Origin: Oscillatoriaceae cyanobacterium M33_DOE_052
GTDB lineage: Bacteria; Cyanobacteriota; Cyanobacteriia; Cyanobacteriales; Laspinemataceae
Direction of reading: 5' to 3'
NCBI GenBank assembly: GCA_015296065.1
Contig: DVDU01000167.1
Location: forward strand, 1-64,000
DNA: 64,000 nucleotides
Both the position numbers and the translations under genes were made by a program. The notes under the pieces were generated by a model. It did not search any database. It was not told the DNA's origin and saw nothing but the letters and a program-made list of their open reading frames with translations. Positions 35,276-43,853 of the stretch are shown piece by piece (the stretch's first letter is position 1; each line of letters begins with the position of its first letter).

Positions 35276-35935
35276 ATGGAAAGAGTGCTAGAACCGGAAG
35301 TGATGGATACCTGGGAAGACGCCGTAGAATACGACGCGATGGACTTCACGGAAGTAAACACCGCCTTCGCCAACGAGGTAGTAGCATTAGGACCCACCGC
35401 CGGTTTATTGCTCGATGTGGGAACCGGAACCGCCCGCATTCCTATTTTAATCTGCCAGCAGCGCCCTTGGCTTCTGCGGGCGATCGACCTTTCCCAAAAC
35501 ATGCTCAAAGTCGGCACCCAGAACATCACCAGAGCCTGGTTATCCACCCAAATCAAATTAGAATTAGTCGATGCCAAATCCATGCCATACGCCGATAATG
35601 AATTTGACATGGTAATTTCTAACAGCATCGTCCATCATCTCCCCGACCCCATGCCCTGTTTTCGGGAAATCAACCGCGTCCTCAAACCCAACGGCGCCCT
35701 CCTCCTGCGCGATTTAATCCGCCCCACAGATAACGCCACCGTCGAGGCTTTAGTCTCCAGAATTGGACACGAATACAATCCCTATCAAGCCAAATTATTC
35801 GGTGATTCTCTCCGAGCCTCCTTTACCGTTGATGAAATCAGCCAAATGATAACCGCCGCCGGGTTTGAAGGCGTAGAAATTTATCAATCTTCAGACCGTC
35901 ATTGGACAGCCAAGCGGCCCTATCGATTGTCATAA
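35276..35935 (+). CDS. Class I SAM-dependent methyltransferase
   Basis: 219 residues, soluble. The Rossmann SAM site is LLLDVGTGTARIPI near residue 43, followed by AIDLSQNML (acidic strand 2 end), VDAKSMPYADNEFDMVIS (motif of strand 4) and REINRVLKPNGALLLRDL. This pattern is that of small UbiE/Coq5-like methyltransferases. The substrate cannot be told. ATG 35276 starts MERVLEPEVMDTWEDA, a familiar start for cyanobacterial relatives. The NUDIX gene follows on the same strand after about 50 bases and the two may be co-transcribed. Confidence 0.85.
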   Translation: MERVLEPEVMDTWEDAVEYDAMDFTEVNTAFANEVVALGPTAGLLLDVGTGTARIPILICQQRPWLLRAIDLSQNMLKVGTQNITRAWLSTQIKLELVDAKSMPYADNEFDMVISNSIVHHLPDPMPCFREINRVLKPNGALLLRDLIRPTDNATVEALVSRIGHEYNPYQAKLFGDSLRASFTVDEISQMITAAGFEGVEIYQSSDRHWTAKRPYRLS

Positions 35936-35987
35936 TCAGCAATTGGGCATGGTCAAATCCTGCCCATATCCTCTCACATTTGGTGAA

Positions 35988-36539
35988 ATGAAAGATATTA
36001 AAAAGTGGAAAACCCGCAAATCCCGCCTAGTTTTAGATAATAAATGGTGTCGTGTCCGCCAAGAAGAAATAGAATTACCCAGCGGCGAAATCATCGATGA
36101 CTTTTTCTTAAACGTCCGCCCCGATATTGCCCTAGTATTTCCCGTCACCCAGAATAATGAAATTGTATTTGTGCGGCAATACCGTCATGGTGTGGGAGAA
36201 ATCCTGTTAGAACTACCCGCCGGGGCGTTTAACCCGGAAACTGAAGACGCCGCCGTAGCAGCAGCGCGGGAAATGACCGAAGAAACCGGATATATCGCCG
36301 ATAAATTGATTAAATTAGCCACTCTTTATGATAATCCCGTGAAAGATACCAACGCTATTCACGTTTTTATCGCCACTGATGTGGTCAATACTGGCCAACA
36401 AATTCTTGATGTCACGGAAGATATTGAGGTGGTATTGGTGCCAATGGATAAAATTTATGATATCATAGCATCAGGGGAGTTATCGGTATCGGGCACGGTG
36501 GCGGCGGTGTTTTTAGGATTACAGTTTTTGAGCCAGTGA
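35988..36539 (+). CDS. NUDIX hydrolase, ADP-ribose pyrophosphatase-like
   Basis: About 183 residues. The Nudix box is complete: GAFNPETEDAAVAAARE followed by MTEETGY, fitting Gx5Ex7REUxEExGU, near residues 80-103. The N-terminal strand-rich part (KSRLVLDNKWCRVRQEEI, VFPVTQNNEIVFVRQYR) is typical of ADP-sugar pyrophosphatases. Expected reaction: hydrolysis of ADP-ribose or a related nucleoside diphosphate sugar. The frame is open to a TTG at 35943 and an ATG at 35949, but ATG 35988 (MKDIKKWKT) matches the family start better. Confidence 0.87.
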   Translation: MKDIKKWKTRKSRLVLDNKWCRVRQEEIELPSGEIIDDFFLNVRPDIALVFPVTQNNEIVFVRQYRHGVGEILLELPAGAFNPETEDAAVAAAREMTEETGYIADKLIKLATLYDNPVKDTNAIHVFIATDVVNTGQQILDVTEDIEVVLVPMDKIYDIIASGELSVSGTVAAVFLGLQFLSQ

Positions 36540-36554
36540 GAAAGCGTGCCAGTG

Positions 36555-36622
36555 AGAAACCGGGTTTCTGACCGAGATTATTCATCTGGGACGATACCTC
36601 TTGTGGGAGAAACCCGGTTTCT
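36555..36622. repeat. Pair of AGAAACCxGGTTTCT palindromes
   Basis: AGAAACCGGGTTTCT at 36555-36569 and AGAAACCCGGTTTCT at 36608-36622, starts 53 bases apart, as in the pair at 1581-1650. They lie between the convergent NUDIX and DUF427 genes. Confidence 0.75.
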
Positions 36623-36650
36623 AGATTTCCGGTCTATGGTTTTTTTGCCA

Positions 36651-37145
36651 TTACCAACCCCAAGTGCCTAAAGCCCCTTTAAACGGACCGACGATATCTT
36701 TAGTAATCCAACCGCCATAAAAATCCCCCGGTTGGGGTTGCACTTGTTCGCCGTCTAAATAACAAGCATCCATCATACTGGGGTAAAACGCAATGTAATC
36801 TTTGATACCAATAAATCCTGGTGTGGGCTGGGGATAGAACCAAGCCGCATATGGGGCTGTTTTATCGCCAACGGCAATGGTGTAATAACCAGCTTGCCCT
36901 TTCCATTCGCAAAATGTGCTGCGGGTGGTGGGTTGCAGGTATTCCATTTTCACGTCCGTGGGAGGGATGTAGTAAACTGGGGGATGACTGGTTTCTAGGA
37001 CGCGCTTGGCGTTGCGGCTGTCGGCGATCGCGATGCCGTTGAAGATGATTTGGACGTGTTTGGTGGAGTCTTCGAGTCTGGGGGGACGGGGGTAGTCCCA
37101 AACTGATTCTTGTCCGGGCTGGGGGGGGATTTTGTTGGGGATCAT
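36651..37145 (-). CDS. DUF427 domain protein
   Basis: About 164 residues with a single DUF427 domain: a segment PPRLEDSTKHVQIIFNG, ADSRNAKRVLETSHPPVYYI, then the hallmark TFCEWKGQAGYYTI near residue 85 and YPQPTPGFIGIKDYIAFYP. The family is widespread, beta-rich and soluble, with no firmly established activity. The ATG at 37145 is chosen over 37160 because it starts close to the domain. The gene is followed by the NUDIX gene in convergent orientation. Confidence 0.88.
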   Translation of the reverse strand: MIPNKIPPQPGQESVWDYPRPPRLEDSTKHVQIIFNGIAIADSRNAKRVLETSHPPVYYIPPTDVKMEYLQPTTRSTFCEWKGQAGYYTIAVGDKTAPYAAWFYPQPTPGFIGIKDYIAFYPSMMDACYLDGEQVQPQPGDFYGGWITKDIVGPFKGALGTWGW

Positions 37146-37398
37146 AGTTGTGGATATCATTTTTTGATGAGTGATGATGGCTTTTCTTTAATATATGACT
37201 TGGTGATGCTGATTGGCGCCTGCCTAGGCAGATGATGGATCATGGTATATAATTTGAGGGTAAAAATATATTGGGCTATGGTCAAGCTGGAACTTGCAGG
37301 GGGTTGGCCGCTGTCTTGATCTCAGCAGTTTCCGGAGTTGGCGGCACCCGGATATGGCTCGAAAGTATTAGTTGAGATTAGGATGAGCGAGCATTGCC

Positions 37399-38406
37399 AT
37401 GAACACAAGCGATCGCGATACCCCATCGAAACAGCCTCGTCCCCTGGTTCTGGCTTTGATGCTAACTGGCGCTTTGTTGTTACAAGCCTATCCGGGGATA
37501 ACGCATAAAGCCAGAGCCGGGTCTGACCCGATGGTACTTGCCCGCAAAATCCTGTTTAAAACCGGGGTAGTGGTGGCGAAGATGCAGGGGAAAGAGGGCG
37601 TACCGTTGGCAGTATCTCAGGCAGTCAGACTCAACTTATCCCAAAAACTGGGCATTTCCATATCCCAGCTAAAAATTACCGCTAGTTCGGCAGAGAATTG
37701 GCCAGATACCTGCTTGGGACTGGCGGCGACTGGTGAAGTTTGCGGCCAAATGATGGTGTCTGGTTGGCGGGTGGTAGTGGCCAACCATTGGGTTTACCGC
37801 ACTGATGATACTGGCCGCAAAATAGTGCTAGAAAATCGCAATGCACCGGTAAGTTATCTGCCAGAGGCGGTGAAAAATGCGGTGTTGGCAGCAGTAGAGC
37901 CGAAGCTGGCAATGGATGCACCGCCACCAGAATTTACTTGGGTGGAATGGCGGGAATGGGAGAATAGTTGCTTGGGACTGACGGGAGCGGATCCGGAATG
38001 TGGGTCAAACAAAGTAGCTGGATGGGTCGCGATCGTCTCTAGCGGCCCAAACCGGTGGGTATATCGCACCGATGACACAGGGAAAACTGTATTGTTGGAT
38101 GCACAGTTATCCGCAGCCGATAGCAACTCGAAACCAGCGAGCCTACCCATACCAGTGCTGCATGCGGTGAAAATGGATTTAGCAAAAGCCGTGGGTATTC
38201 CCCCAGAAGAGCTGCAATTGCGCGAATTCAGCCCCCAAACTTGGTCTGATTTATGTTTGGGTATTCCCAAATCAGACGAAGAATGCACCCCCAGTAATAA
38301 CGTAGATGGTTGGCGCATTGTGTTATCCGCAGGAGACACAAGCTGGGCTTATCGCACTGATGCCACCGGCAAACAAATTCGCTTAGAAGATGCCTTATTG
38401 CGATAA
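37399..38406 (+). CDS. Exported protein with three copies of a Cys-pair repeat domain
   Basis: 335 residues. An N-terminal signal or anchor (LVLALMLTGALLLQAYPGI) leads to three similar domains of about 85-100 residues. Each has a helix with a basic-hydrophobic pattern, a W-x-D/N-x-CLGL or CLGI motif, a second Cys (EVCGQ, PECGS, EECTP), GWRVVV/GWVAIV/GWRIVL and a closing VYRTDDTG or AYRTDATG. The two cysteines in each domain are well placed for a disulfide, fitting an extracytoplasmic location. Such repeats are known to me from other cyanobacterial hypothetical proteins but have no assigned function. The ATG at 37399 is next to GCGATCGC. Confidence 0.75.
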   Translation: MNTSDRDTPSKQPRPLVLALMLTGALLLQAYPGITHKARAGSDPMVLARKILFKTGVVVAKMQGKEGVPLAVSQAVRLNLSQKLGISISQLKITASSAENWPDTCLGLAATGEVCGQMMVSGWRVVVANHWVYRTDDTGRKIVLENRNAPVSYLPEAVKNAVLAAVEPKLAMDAPPPEFTWVEWREWENSCLGLTGADPECGSNKVAGWVAIVSSGPNRWVYRTDDTGKTVLLDAQLSAADSNSKPASLPIPVLHAVKMDLAKAVGIPPEELQLREFSPQTWSDLCLGIPKSDEECTPSNNVDGWRIVLSAGDTSWAYRTDATGKQIRLEDALLR

Positions 38407-38417
38407 GGATAATTGTA

Positions 38418-38442
38418 GTAGGGTGGGCAGTGCCAGCCCTAC
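38418..38442. repeat. Dispersed palindrome, GTAGGGTGGGCA type
   Basis: GTAGGGTGGGCA pairs with TGCCAGCCCTAC. It sits between the convergent genes 37399 and 38439 and contains the complement of the TAG stop codon of the latter. Confidence 0.8.
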
Positions 38443-38648
38443 TCCACAACACCCATTTCATTTTCATCAGCATCGATAGCCTCTAATTCACGGCGGTAAG
38501 CCGCCATATTCTCCACAAAATCATCAAATAACGGATCGTCTTTGAACATTCCCGCAAACTTAACCCAGGGGTGGGAATTTTCAACCTCTGCTTGGGGGGG
38601 CAAAATTGGGGTTTCTATTTCATTATTCATATTAAAATTATAGGACAT
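38439..38648 (-). CDS. Small antitoxin-like protein
   Basis: 69 residues (or 63 from the ATG at 38630). The core HPWVKFAGMFKDDPLFDDF and the following NMAAYRRELEA recur, as I remember, in short cyanobacterial proteins encoded just upstream of PIN-domain toxins, so an antitoxin role is plausible. Here no toxin follows: the reading frame ends at a dispersed palindrome (38418-38442), whose TAG is its stop codon, and the next gene is convergent. The C-terminal tail is acidic. It may be an orphan antitoxin. Confidence 0.6.
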   Translation of the reverse strand: MSYNFNMNNEIETPILPPQAEVENSHPWVKFAGMFKDDPLFDDFVENMAAYRRELEAIDADENEMGVVE

Positions 38649-38827
38649 TCAGCTTTTTTAGCTGATCCCAATTGTTGGATGTTATCTGAATACAGAGCAA
38701 AAAAACTTAAATTCCTTGCAGCATCAAACTTGCAGTCCGCTTGACTGGGGGTGGCACGTGGGGTGGTAATATAGGACCATTGGGTGTAGTCTAAGATACT
38801 CCAGCAACCCGGTAACTCGTGGCACAC
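38627..38827 (-). pseudogene. Probable gene remnant upstream of the antitoxin-like gene
   Basis: A frame of 66 codons from a GTG. The same frame continues upstream to a stop near 38920 and reads YLHVETVDFIKFRNPNVILV before the GTG, which looks like folded protein sequence. It therefore seems to be the 3' part of a gene that has lost its start. I do not recognise the family. It overlaps the antitoxin-like start by 22 bases. Confidence 0.3.
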
Positions 38828-38957
38828 TTCAAAAACCAGGATGACATTGGGGTTTCTGAATTTAATAAAATCTACGGTTTCTACATGGAGATACTGGGGT
38901 ATAATCCACCAGTAACGCTAAAATGGATTTTGTTACCCGTGTGGTGAGAGAGAGAAG

Positions 38958-39506
38958 ATGACACCTAAAGAGCATTTCGCCTGGAGCAGCGAGCCGATCG
39001 ACTCAGACAAAACCGAGGCAGGATTTTACTACTTCGCCTATGGGTCCTGCATGTGCCCGGTGGATTTAAAGCGGTCCCTAGGTGAAAAAACGCATCATTA
39101 TGTAGTAGGTCCGGCCACGCTTCCGGGGTATCGCCTGGTGTTTTATGGTTTTTCTTCTCTACGCAACTGTGGGGTGTTGGATGTGGTGGCAGACCCCACC
39201 GCCGCTGTGGAAGGGGTACTCTATCGGTTGCCAATGCGGTTGAGCGAACAACTAGATAAAAGAGAAATCGGCTATCGTCACGAAATTGTCCGAGTGTCGA
39301 GCGGCGGTAAGTCTTATCGGGGGGTCCGTACTTATACGGTAATCGAGAAATTACCTCGAGAACTGCCTCCTAATGATTGGTATTTTAATGTGGTGATGCG
39401 GGGGGCGATTACTTGCGGTTTGCCGGAGCAGTATTGCTGGGGGTTGTTTAACCATATGCGTCAGTTGCAGCAGAGCCATTGGCAGTGGGAAAGGCGGGAA
39501 GCCTAG
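38958..39506 (+). CDS. Gamma-glutamylcyclotransferase-fold protein
   Basis: 182 residues. The fold signature is FAYGSCM near residue 28 (YGSN in most members, binding the glutamyl group), followed by GPATLPGYRLVFYGFS, AVEGVLYRLP, and DKREIGYRHEIV with the glutamate expected to act as catalytic base near 97. It would release 5-oxoproline from a gamma-glutamyl amine or peptide, or be a non-catalytic relative. The Cys in place of Asn in the loop is unusual. Start ATG 38958 follows GAGAGAGAAG, a reasonable ribosome site. Confidence 0.82.
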   Translation: MTPKEHFAWSSEPIDSDKTEAGFYYFAYGSCMCPVDLKRSLGEKTHHYVVGPATLPGYRLVFYGFSSLRNCGVLDVVADPTAAVEGVLYRLPMRLSEQLDKREIGYRHEIVRVSSGGKSYRGVRTYTVIEKLPRELPPNDWYFNVVMRGAITCGLPEQYCWGLFNHMRQLQQSHWQWERREA

Positions 39507-39514
39507 GGGAATAT

Positions 39515-41200
39515 TTACCGGAGAGATTTACCGGCTTGAGTGCTGATAAAATCCACAATCAAGGTGACAGCAATAAACGCCAGCAAAGTTATCATTAAAC
39601 CAGGATAATCAAAACTACTGAGTTGTTCGGAAAGCTGGCGTCCTAAACCGCCAGCACCGACTAAACCGACTAAGGCAGTTTCCCTGGTGCAGACTTCCCA
39701 ACGATAGAGAATGTAAGCGAGAAACCGGGGTAAAGTGCGGGGGAGAATGCCGTAGAGAAATACTTGGGGGTTGTTGGCTCCGAGGGTGAATAGCGCTTGC
39801 AAGGGGCGCTTATCGGTATTTTCTATCACTTCTGCCATTAATCGCCCTAAAATGCCGAGATTGTAGATACCGAGGGCGATACTGCCTGGGAGAATGCCGG
39901 GAAATAAGACATAGAGAAGAATTAATGCCCATATGGGGGCGGGAATGGCGCGGGTGATGAGGAGGAAAGTTCTAGTAATTAGGACAATTGTGGTTTTGAG
40001 GGCTTGACTTTGGCGAGATTTTGTGTTATTTAAACTATAGTTGGCGGCGGGAAATGATAAGAGAATGCCGCCGAAACCGGCGCCCGTCATGGCTAAAATA
40101 GACATGGCTATGGTTTGGGCGCTGAGGGTGAAGAGTTGACCCCATTCGGTTGGTTGGGGTGGCCAGACACTGGTGAGAAAATTGGCGAGTAATTGGCCGG
40201 TGCGGGGTGCCCAAAGTTTGGTGAAATCGGCTTGAATATACCAAAAGGATAGGGGTAAAATGGCGGCAACGGCGATTAATGATAGTTTGATGAAGGGGTC
40301 GCGAGAGGGGATGGATGGGGTTTTGGTTTGGGTGGTTGGTTTGGCTGGGGAGAGTTTTTGAAAATTTAAATCTAGACGGGAGGGGGCGCCGAAGCGGTGA
40401 CGGAGGGAGGCGCTCCAAATATCTACGGCGCCGTTGAGGAGTACGATCGCCCAAAATAGAGTCCACATTTGCTGGTAGCGGTGGGACTGGAGACTGAGGA
40501 AAATTTCATAACCGAGACCGCCAGCGCCGATGATACCGAGGACGGCGGCGGCGCGGATGGAGCATTCAAAGCGGTAGAAGGCGTAGGAGAGGAGGTTGGG
40601 AAAGGTTTGGGGGATGATGGTGTAGAGGAAGGCGCTGAGAGGGGGTGAACCGGCGTTGACTGTGGCGTGGAGGGGGAGACGATCGCACGTGTCCAACAGT
40701 TCGGCAAATACTTTAGCGGTAATGGCGCCAAAGGGAATCGCAATGGCAACAACTCCCACTAGGGGGTCTAAGCCAAAAATATTCACAAAAAACAATCCCC
40801 AAATCATCTCGTGAATGGCTCTGGGAATTGCTAAACCCGCTCTGACCGCTAGTAACGGTGATAATATGCCCCATTTTTGTCGGGGATGCCCTAAAGCTAT
40901 CTCCCACCACACTTGAGACGCTAAAATACCGCCAATTATCCCGATAATTAAACTAAAAAATGTGCCTGTTACCGCATAACCGAGAGTTTTGATCGTAGCA
41001 TCTAGGGTGAGGCGAAGAAATTCCCAACTTAAATCTGGTTGCCAACTCGCCCGCACAAACTGGAAGAATAACGACCATCCCCCATGATTGACTAAATCTT
41101 GATGCCAGATGCCTGCTTGCCATCCCGCCCAAATCAAGGCAGTGGCAAAGCAGGCTAACCAGATTAATCTCCCTGAAATTAGGCTTGGTCTCCGAGGCAT
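39515..41200 (-). CDS. phnE: Phosphonate-type ABC permease, two PhnE domains fused
   Basis: About 561 residues, twice the length of one PhnE. Each half has a six-helix permease with the EAA-like loop: first half around ATIKTLGYAVTGTFFSLIIG to GAGGLGYEIFLSLQ, second half around QTIAMSILAMTGAGFGGILL to GAGGLGRQLSEQLSSFDY. The linker near residue 285-300 is Pro/Ser/Lys-rich. The fused form lets one gene supply both membrane domains for phosphonate, phosphite or similar anion uptake. The ATP-binding subunit and the binding protein are not adjacent; a PhnD-type lipoprotein gene lies at 59149. A TTG at 41206 opens the frame, ATG 41200 is preferred. Confidence 0.9.
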   Translation of the reverse strand: MPRRPSLISGRLIWLACFATALIWAGWQAGIWHQDLVNHGGWSLFFQFVRASWQPDLSWEFLRLTLDATIKTLGYAVTGTFFSLIIGIIGGILASQVWWEIALGHPRQKWGILSPLLAVRAGLAIPRAIHEMIWGLFFVNIFGLDPLVGVVAIAIPFGAITAKVFAELLDTCDRLPLHATVNAGSPPLSAFLYTIIPQTFPNLLSYAFYRFECSIRAAAVLGIIGAGGLGYEIFLSLQSHRYQQMWTLFWAIVLLNGAVDIWSASLRHRFGAPSRLDLNFQKLSPAKPTTQTKTPSIPSRDPFIKLSLIAVAAILPLSFWYIQADFTKLWAPRTGQLLANFLTSVWPPQPTEWGQLFTLSAQTIAMSILAMTGAGFGGILLSFPAANYSLNNTKSRQSQALKTTIVLITRTFLLITRAIPAPIWALILLYVLFPGILPGSIALGIYNLGILGRLMAEVIENTDKRPLQALFTLGANNPQVFLYGILPRTLPRFLAYILYRWEVCTRETALVGLVGAGGLGRQLSEQLSSFDYPGLMITLLAFIAVTLIVDFISTQAGKSLR

Positions 41201-41376
41201 GGTCAATTGAGATGAGATAATTTAGAGGTGTTTTTCCCCGCAGGGCAGCTTCTATAATGATTCTAGATGAGAGCGATTGTATTAGATCAAGTCCGGTTAA
41301 TTATTAGCTGTGATGCCATCTAAAACCAGGACTTGATTTGACTAATCACCAAGGATAAATGACTAAGGACAAATCC

Positions 41377-42852
41377 CTAAATCACTGCTTCACCTCGGCG
41401 GTAAATCTCCCGAGCGTAATTAGTCCATGCTCCCTGACCCCAGTAGCGAAAACAGCTCGTTTCTAGGAGCAAATCGTACAACAACCCCCGGCGGTATTCT
41501 GATTGTCGTGTCACTGAGGCATCAGCACCTACTAAGGGGTCGAATTTTTCGTGAAACGTGGCGCTTAAACGCTGCATCGGTTCTAGGACATTTTCATATC
41601 CCTTCACCCAGCTAATATTATTTGTCCACGATGCCCCATCTACATGAAAATTCGGATGAGTTTGCCGCAAATTTTCTATCGCCGCCGCTACCTTTTCTGG
41701 GGTACAATTATCTACATCCACCTGCTGCCAAATGAGATGCTGTCCCACTGCTTGACAAGGGGGATAATCTTCGGGACGACACCCGGAAGCCTCAATTAAT
41801 TCTAAATATTCTGTGCCGTTGATGCCCACGGTGCCAGACTTGCCGCCAGAAGCAGCCTGGACTTCATACCAAGCCTTTTTGAAGGCGGGGGGAAATTCAT
41901 TCATCATTACGCCGCCGTTTTCGCCGTCGCCTATTTGGGTGACTAAAGAAGGTACGGAAACGCCGCCTATTTGTTGCCGTCCGCGCCCTTTGGCTTCATA
42001 ATAAGGCTGCATTTGTGCCACGAGTTTGGTATCAGAACCTTGAGTTTTAATCAAAGCGGTGATGCTGATGGTTTCGCCTTGGGAGTTGCGGGCAATTAAA
42101 CGGTTGGGCAGGTATTTTTCCCGCAGGGAGGAACCGTCGAGATTTTCCACGCTGTGTTCTTGCACCATTAACCAGCGATAGCCGCATTCTTTGAGGGCTT
42201 TGATATATTCATAGAGGGTATCTGGGTGATTGGGCAGGTGCATTTCTGGGGGTGAAAATCCTTTGACTCGTGCTAAGGCATCCCAGCCAAAAATGGCGGC
42301 AAAATGGTGCTGCCAAGCCTGGATATGGAGTTTAATATCGGGGATGGGGGTGGAGGGGACGACGGCATGGCTCCACATGGTGCCTAACCATTCTACATAA
42401 GGCTGGTAGGTGGGGTCACAGGTGATGCGCTTGAGGTTGTCGATGATGTCGTGGCGCCCCATCTGTCGGACTCCCCAGAGGAGATTGCCGGAATAGTCTA
42501 GCATGATGCGGGGGTTGCAACCGGCGGCGACGAGTTCGGGGATGAAGTCTCCCATGCGACTGTAGCACCAGGAAAAGATTCCGGCGTTGTGGTTGTCTCC
42601 TTCTTGGCTATGCTCAAACATATATTGGAGGTTGCTGATGAGTTCGCCGTTACCACCAGCGGGAATGGTGGGTTGGTGCATATGGAGGGCGATCGCAAAT
42701 CCTGCCGTCACCTCTTCCCACCGCAAATTTGTTTTTGGCAAAAATACCGGTTCTTGGCGTTGTGTCACTTGCGTTACGGTGTCTTCCCAGCCGCAAATGT
42801 TCGGTAATCCCTCAATTATTTCGTCTAAAACTGGTAATGTTTGTGTCATCAT
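41377..42852 (-). CDS. Glycoside hydrolase family 57 protein
   Basis: About 491 residues. The GH57 N-terminal motif is seen as IALHMHQPTIP near residue 60, with FSWCYSRMGDFIPEL, GFSPPEMHLPNHPDT (a likely nucleophile Glu region) and WLMVQEHSV later. Members hydrolyse or transfer alpha-glucans. Which reaction this one performs cannot be said, because motif 4 and 5 residues are not obvious to me. Three ATG codons are in frame: the first (42870) lies in a heptamer repeat, so 42852 or 42849 is preferred. Divergent from the alpha/beta hydrolase at 42957. Confidence 0.83.
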   Translation of the reverse strand: MMTQTLPVLDEIIEGLPNICGWEDTVTQVTQRQEPVFLPKTNLRWEEVTAGFAIALHMHQPTIPAGGNGELISNLQYMFEHSQEGDNHNAGIFSWCYSRMGDFIPELVAAGCNPRIMLDYSGNLLWGVRQMGRHDIIDNLKRITCDPTYQPYVEWLGTMWSHAVVPSTPIPDIKLHIQAWQHHFAAIFGWDALARVKGFSPPEMHLPNHPDTLYEYIKALKECGYRWLMVQEHSVENLDGSSLREKYLPNRLIARNSQGETISITALIKTQGSDTKLVAQMQPYYEAKGRGRQQIGGVSVPSLVTQIGDGENGGVMMNEFPPAFKKAWYEVQAASGGKSGTVGINGTEYLELIEASGCRPEDYPPCQAVGQHLIWQQVDVDNCTPEKVAAAIENLRQTHPNFHVDGASWTNNISWVKGYENVLEPMQRLSATFHEKFDPLVGADASVTRQSEYRRGLLYDLLLETSCFRYWGQGAWTNYAREIYRRGEAVI

Positions 42853-42853
42853 A

Positions 42854-42940
42854 TTTTTGTCCTTTGTCATTGGTCATTTGTCCAAGAGTCCTTTGTCCTT
42901 TGTACTTTGACAAGGGACAAGGGACAATGGACAAATGACA
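42854..42940. repeat. Heptamer repeat array between divergent genes
   Basis: Units GTCCTTT, GTCATTG, GTCATTT on the left and GACAAGG, GACAATG, GACAAAT on the right, so an inverted array in the promoter region of the GH57 and hydrolase genes. A short member of the family also occurs at 41344-41372. Confidence 0.75.
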
Positions 42941-42956
42941 GTGTTAACTATTGGTT

Positions 42957-43853
42957 ATGCCGCATTTCCCAGATTTTCTTCCCACTACCGCGCAATATCT
43001 CACTGAGTCTGCATCTATTGCTTTGGCTCACAGCATTCGGCGCACAGATATCATCACGCCTTTGAGTCCGCAGCCGATCGCCACTGGCTACGTCTGTGAG
43101 GGAGCAGGCAGTCCTCCGATTTTATTACTCCACGGCTTCGATAGTTCGGTTTTGGAATTTCGCCGCCTTCTCCCCCTGTTGGCTCCTCACCGCCAAACTT
43201 ATGCTTTGGATTTATTGGGTTTTGGCTTCACCGATCGTCTTGCTGGCACTCCTTTTGACCCGCCTGCCATCAAAACCCATCTCCACAGCTTCTGGAAAAC
43301 CATCATCGGCGAACCCGTGATTTTAGTAGGTGTTTCTATGGGGGGTGCTGCTGCCATTGATTTTACCACTACTTACCCCCACGCTGTCAAACAATTGGTA
43401 CTGATTAACAGCGCCGGTTTTGCCAAAGACCCGCTCCTGGCCAAATTCATGCCTTCTCCCCTCCTCTATATGGCCACAGAATTCCTGCGCAATCCCCAAG
43501 TGCGGCAAAATGCTGGCATCCGCGCCTATAAAGACCCTAAATTTGCCTCTACTGATGCGTGCCTCTGCGCTGATATGCACTTACAAATGGAGGGATGGAA
43601 TCAAGCCATGATGGCTTTTACCAAAAGTGGTGGTTACAGCTTCTTATCTGCGGAATTTATCAGCAAAATTGATAAAAAAACCTTGATTTTGTGGGGCGAT
43701 AGTGATAAAATCTTGGGTACAAGCTATGCCCAAAAATTTGCCGCCGCTATTCCTGATAACCAGCTTATCTGGATTGATGACTGTGGTCATGTCCCCCACC
43801 TGGAAAAACCAGAAATTACCGCCCAATATATGCTCGATTTTATCGGTAATTAG
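42957..43853 (+). CDS. Alpha/beta hydrolase
   Basis: About 298 residues. Oxyanion LLLHGFDSS near residue 58, nucleophile elbow VGVSMGGAA with Ser near 128, Asp in LWGDSDKILG near 250 and His in DDCGHVPHLEKPE near 278. The triad is complete. The first 35 residues carry an amphipathic helix that may associate with membranes. The family covers esterases, lipases and haloalkane-type enzymes, and nothing here narrows the substrate. ATG 42957 is preferred to 42951. The upstream region is a repeat array. Confidence 0.88.
   Translation: MPHFPDFLPTTAQYLTESASIALAHSIRRTDIITPLSPQPIATGYVCEGAGSPPILLLHGFDSSVLEFRRLLPLLAPHRQTYALDLLGFGFTDRLAGTPFDPPAIKTHLHSFWKTIIGEPVILVGVSMGGAAAIDFTTTYPHAVKQLVLINSAGFAKDPLLAKFMPSPLLYMATEFLRNPQVRQNAGIRAYKDPKFASTDACLCADMHLQMEGWNQAMMAFTKSGGYSFLSAEFISKIDKKTLILWGDSDKILGTSYAQKFAAAIPDNQLIWIDDCGHVPHLEKPEITAQYMLDFIGN

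Noticed and set aside
35107-35628. Minus-strand 173-codon frame
   Set aside because: Antisense shadow of the methyltransferase gene at 35276, which has all SAM motifs.
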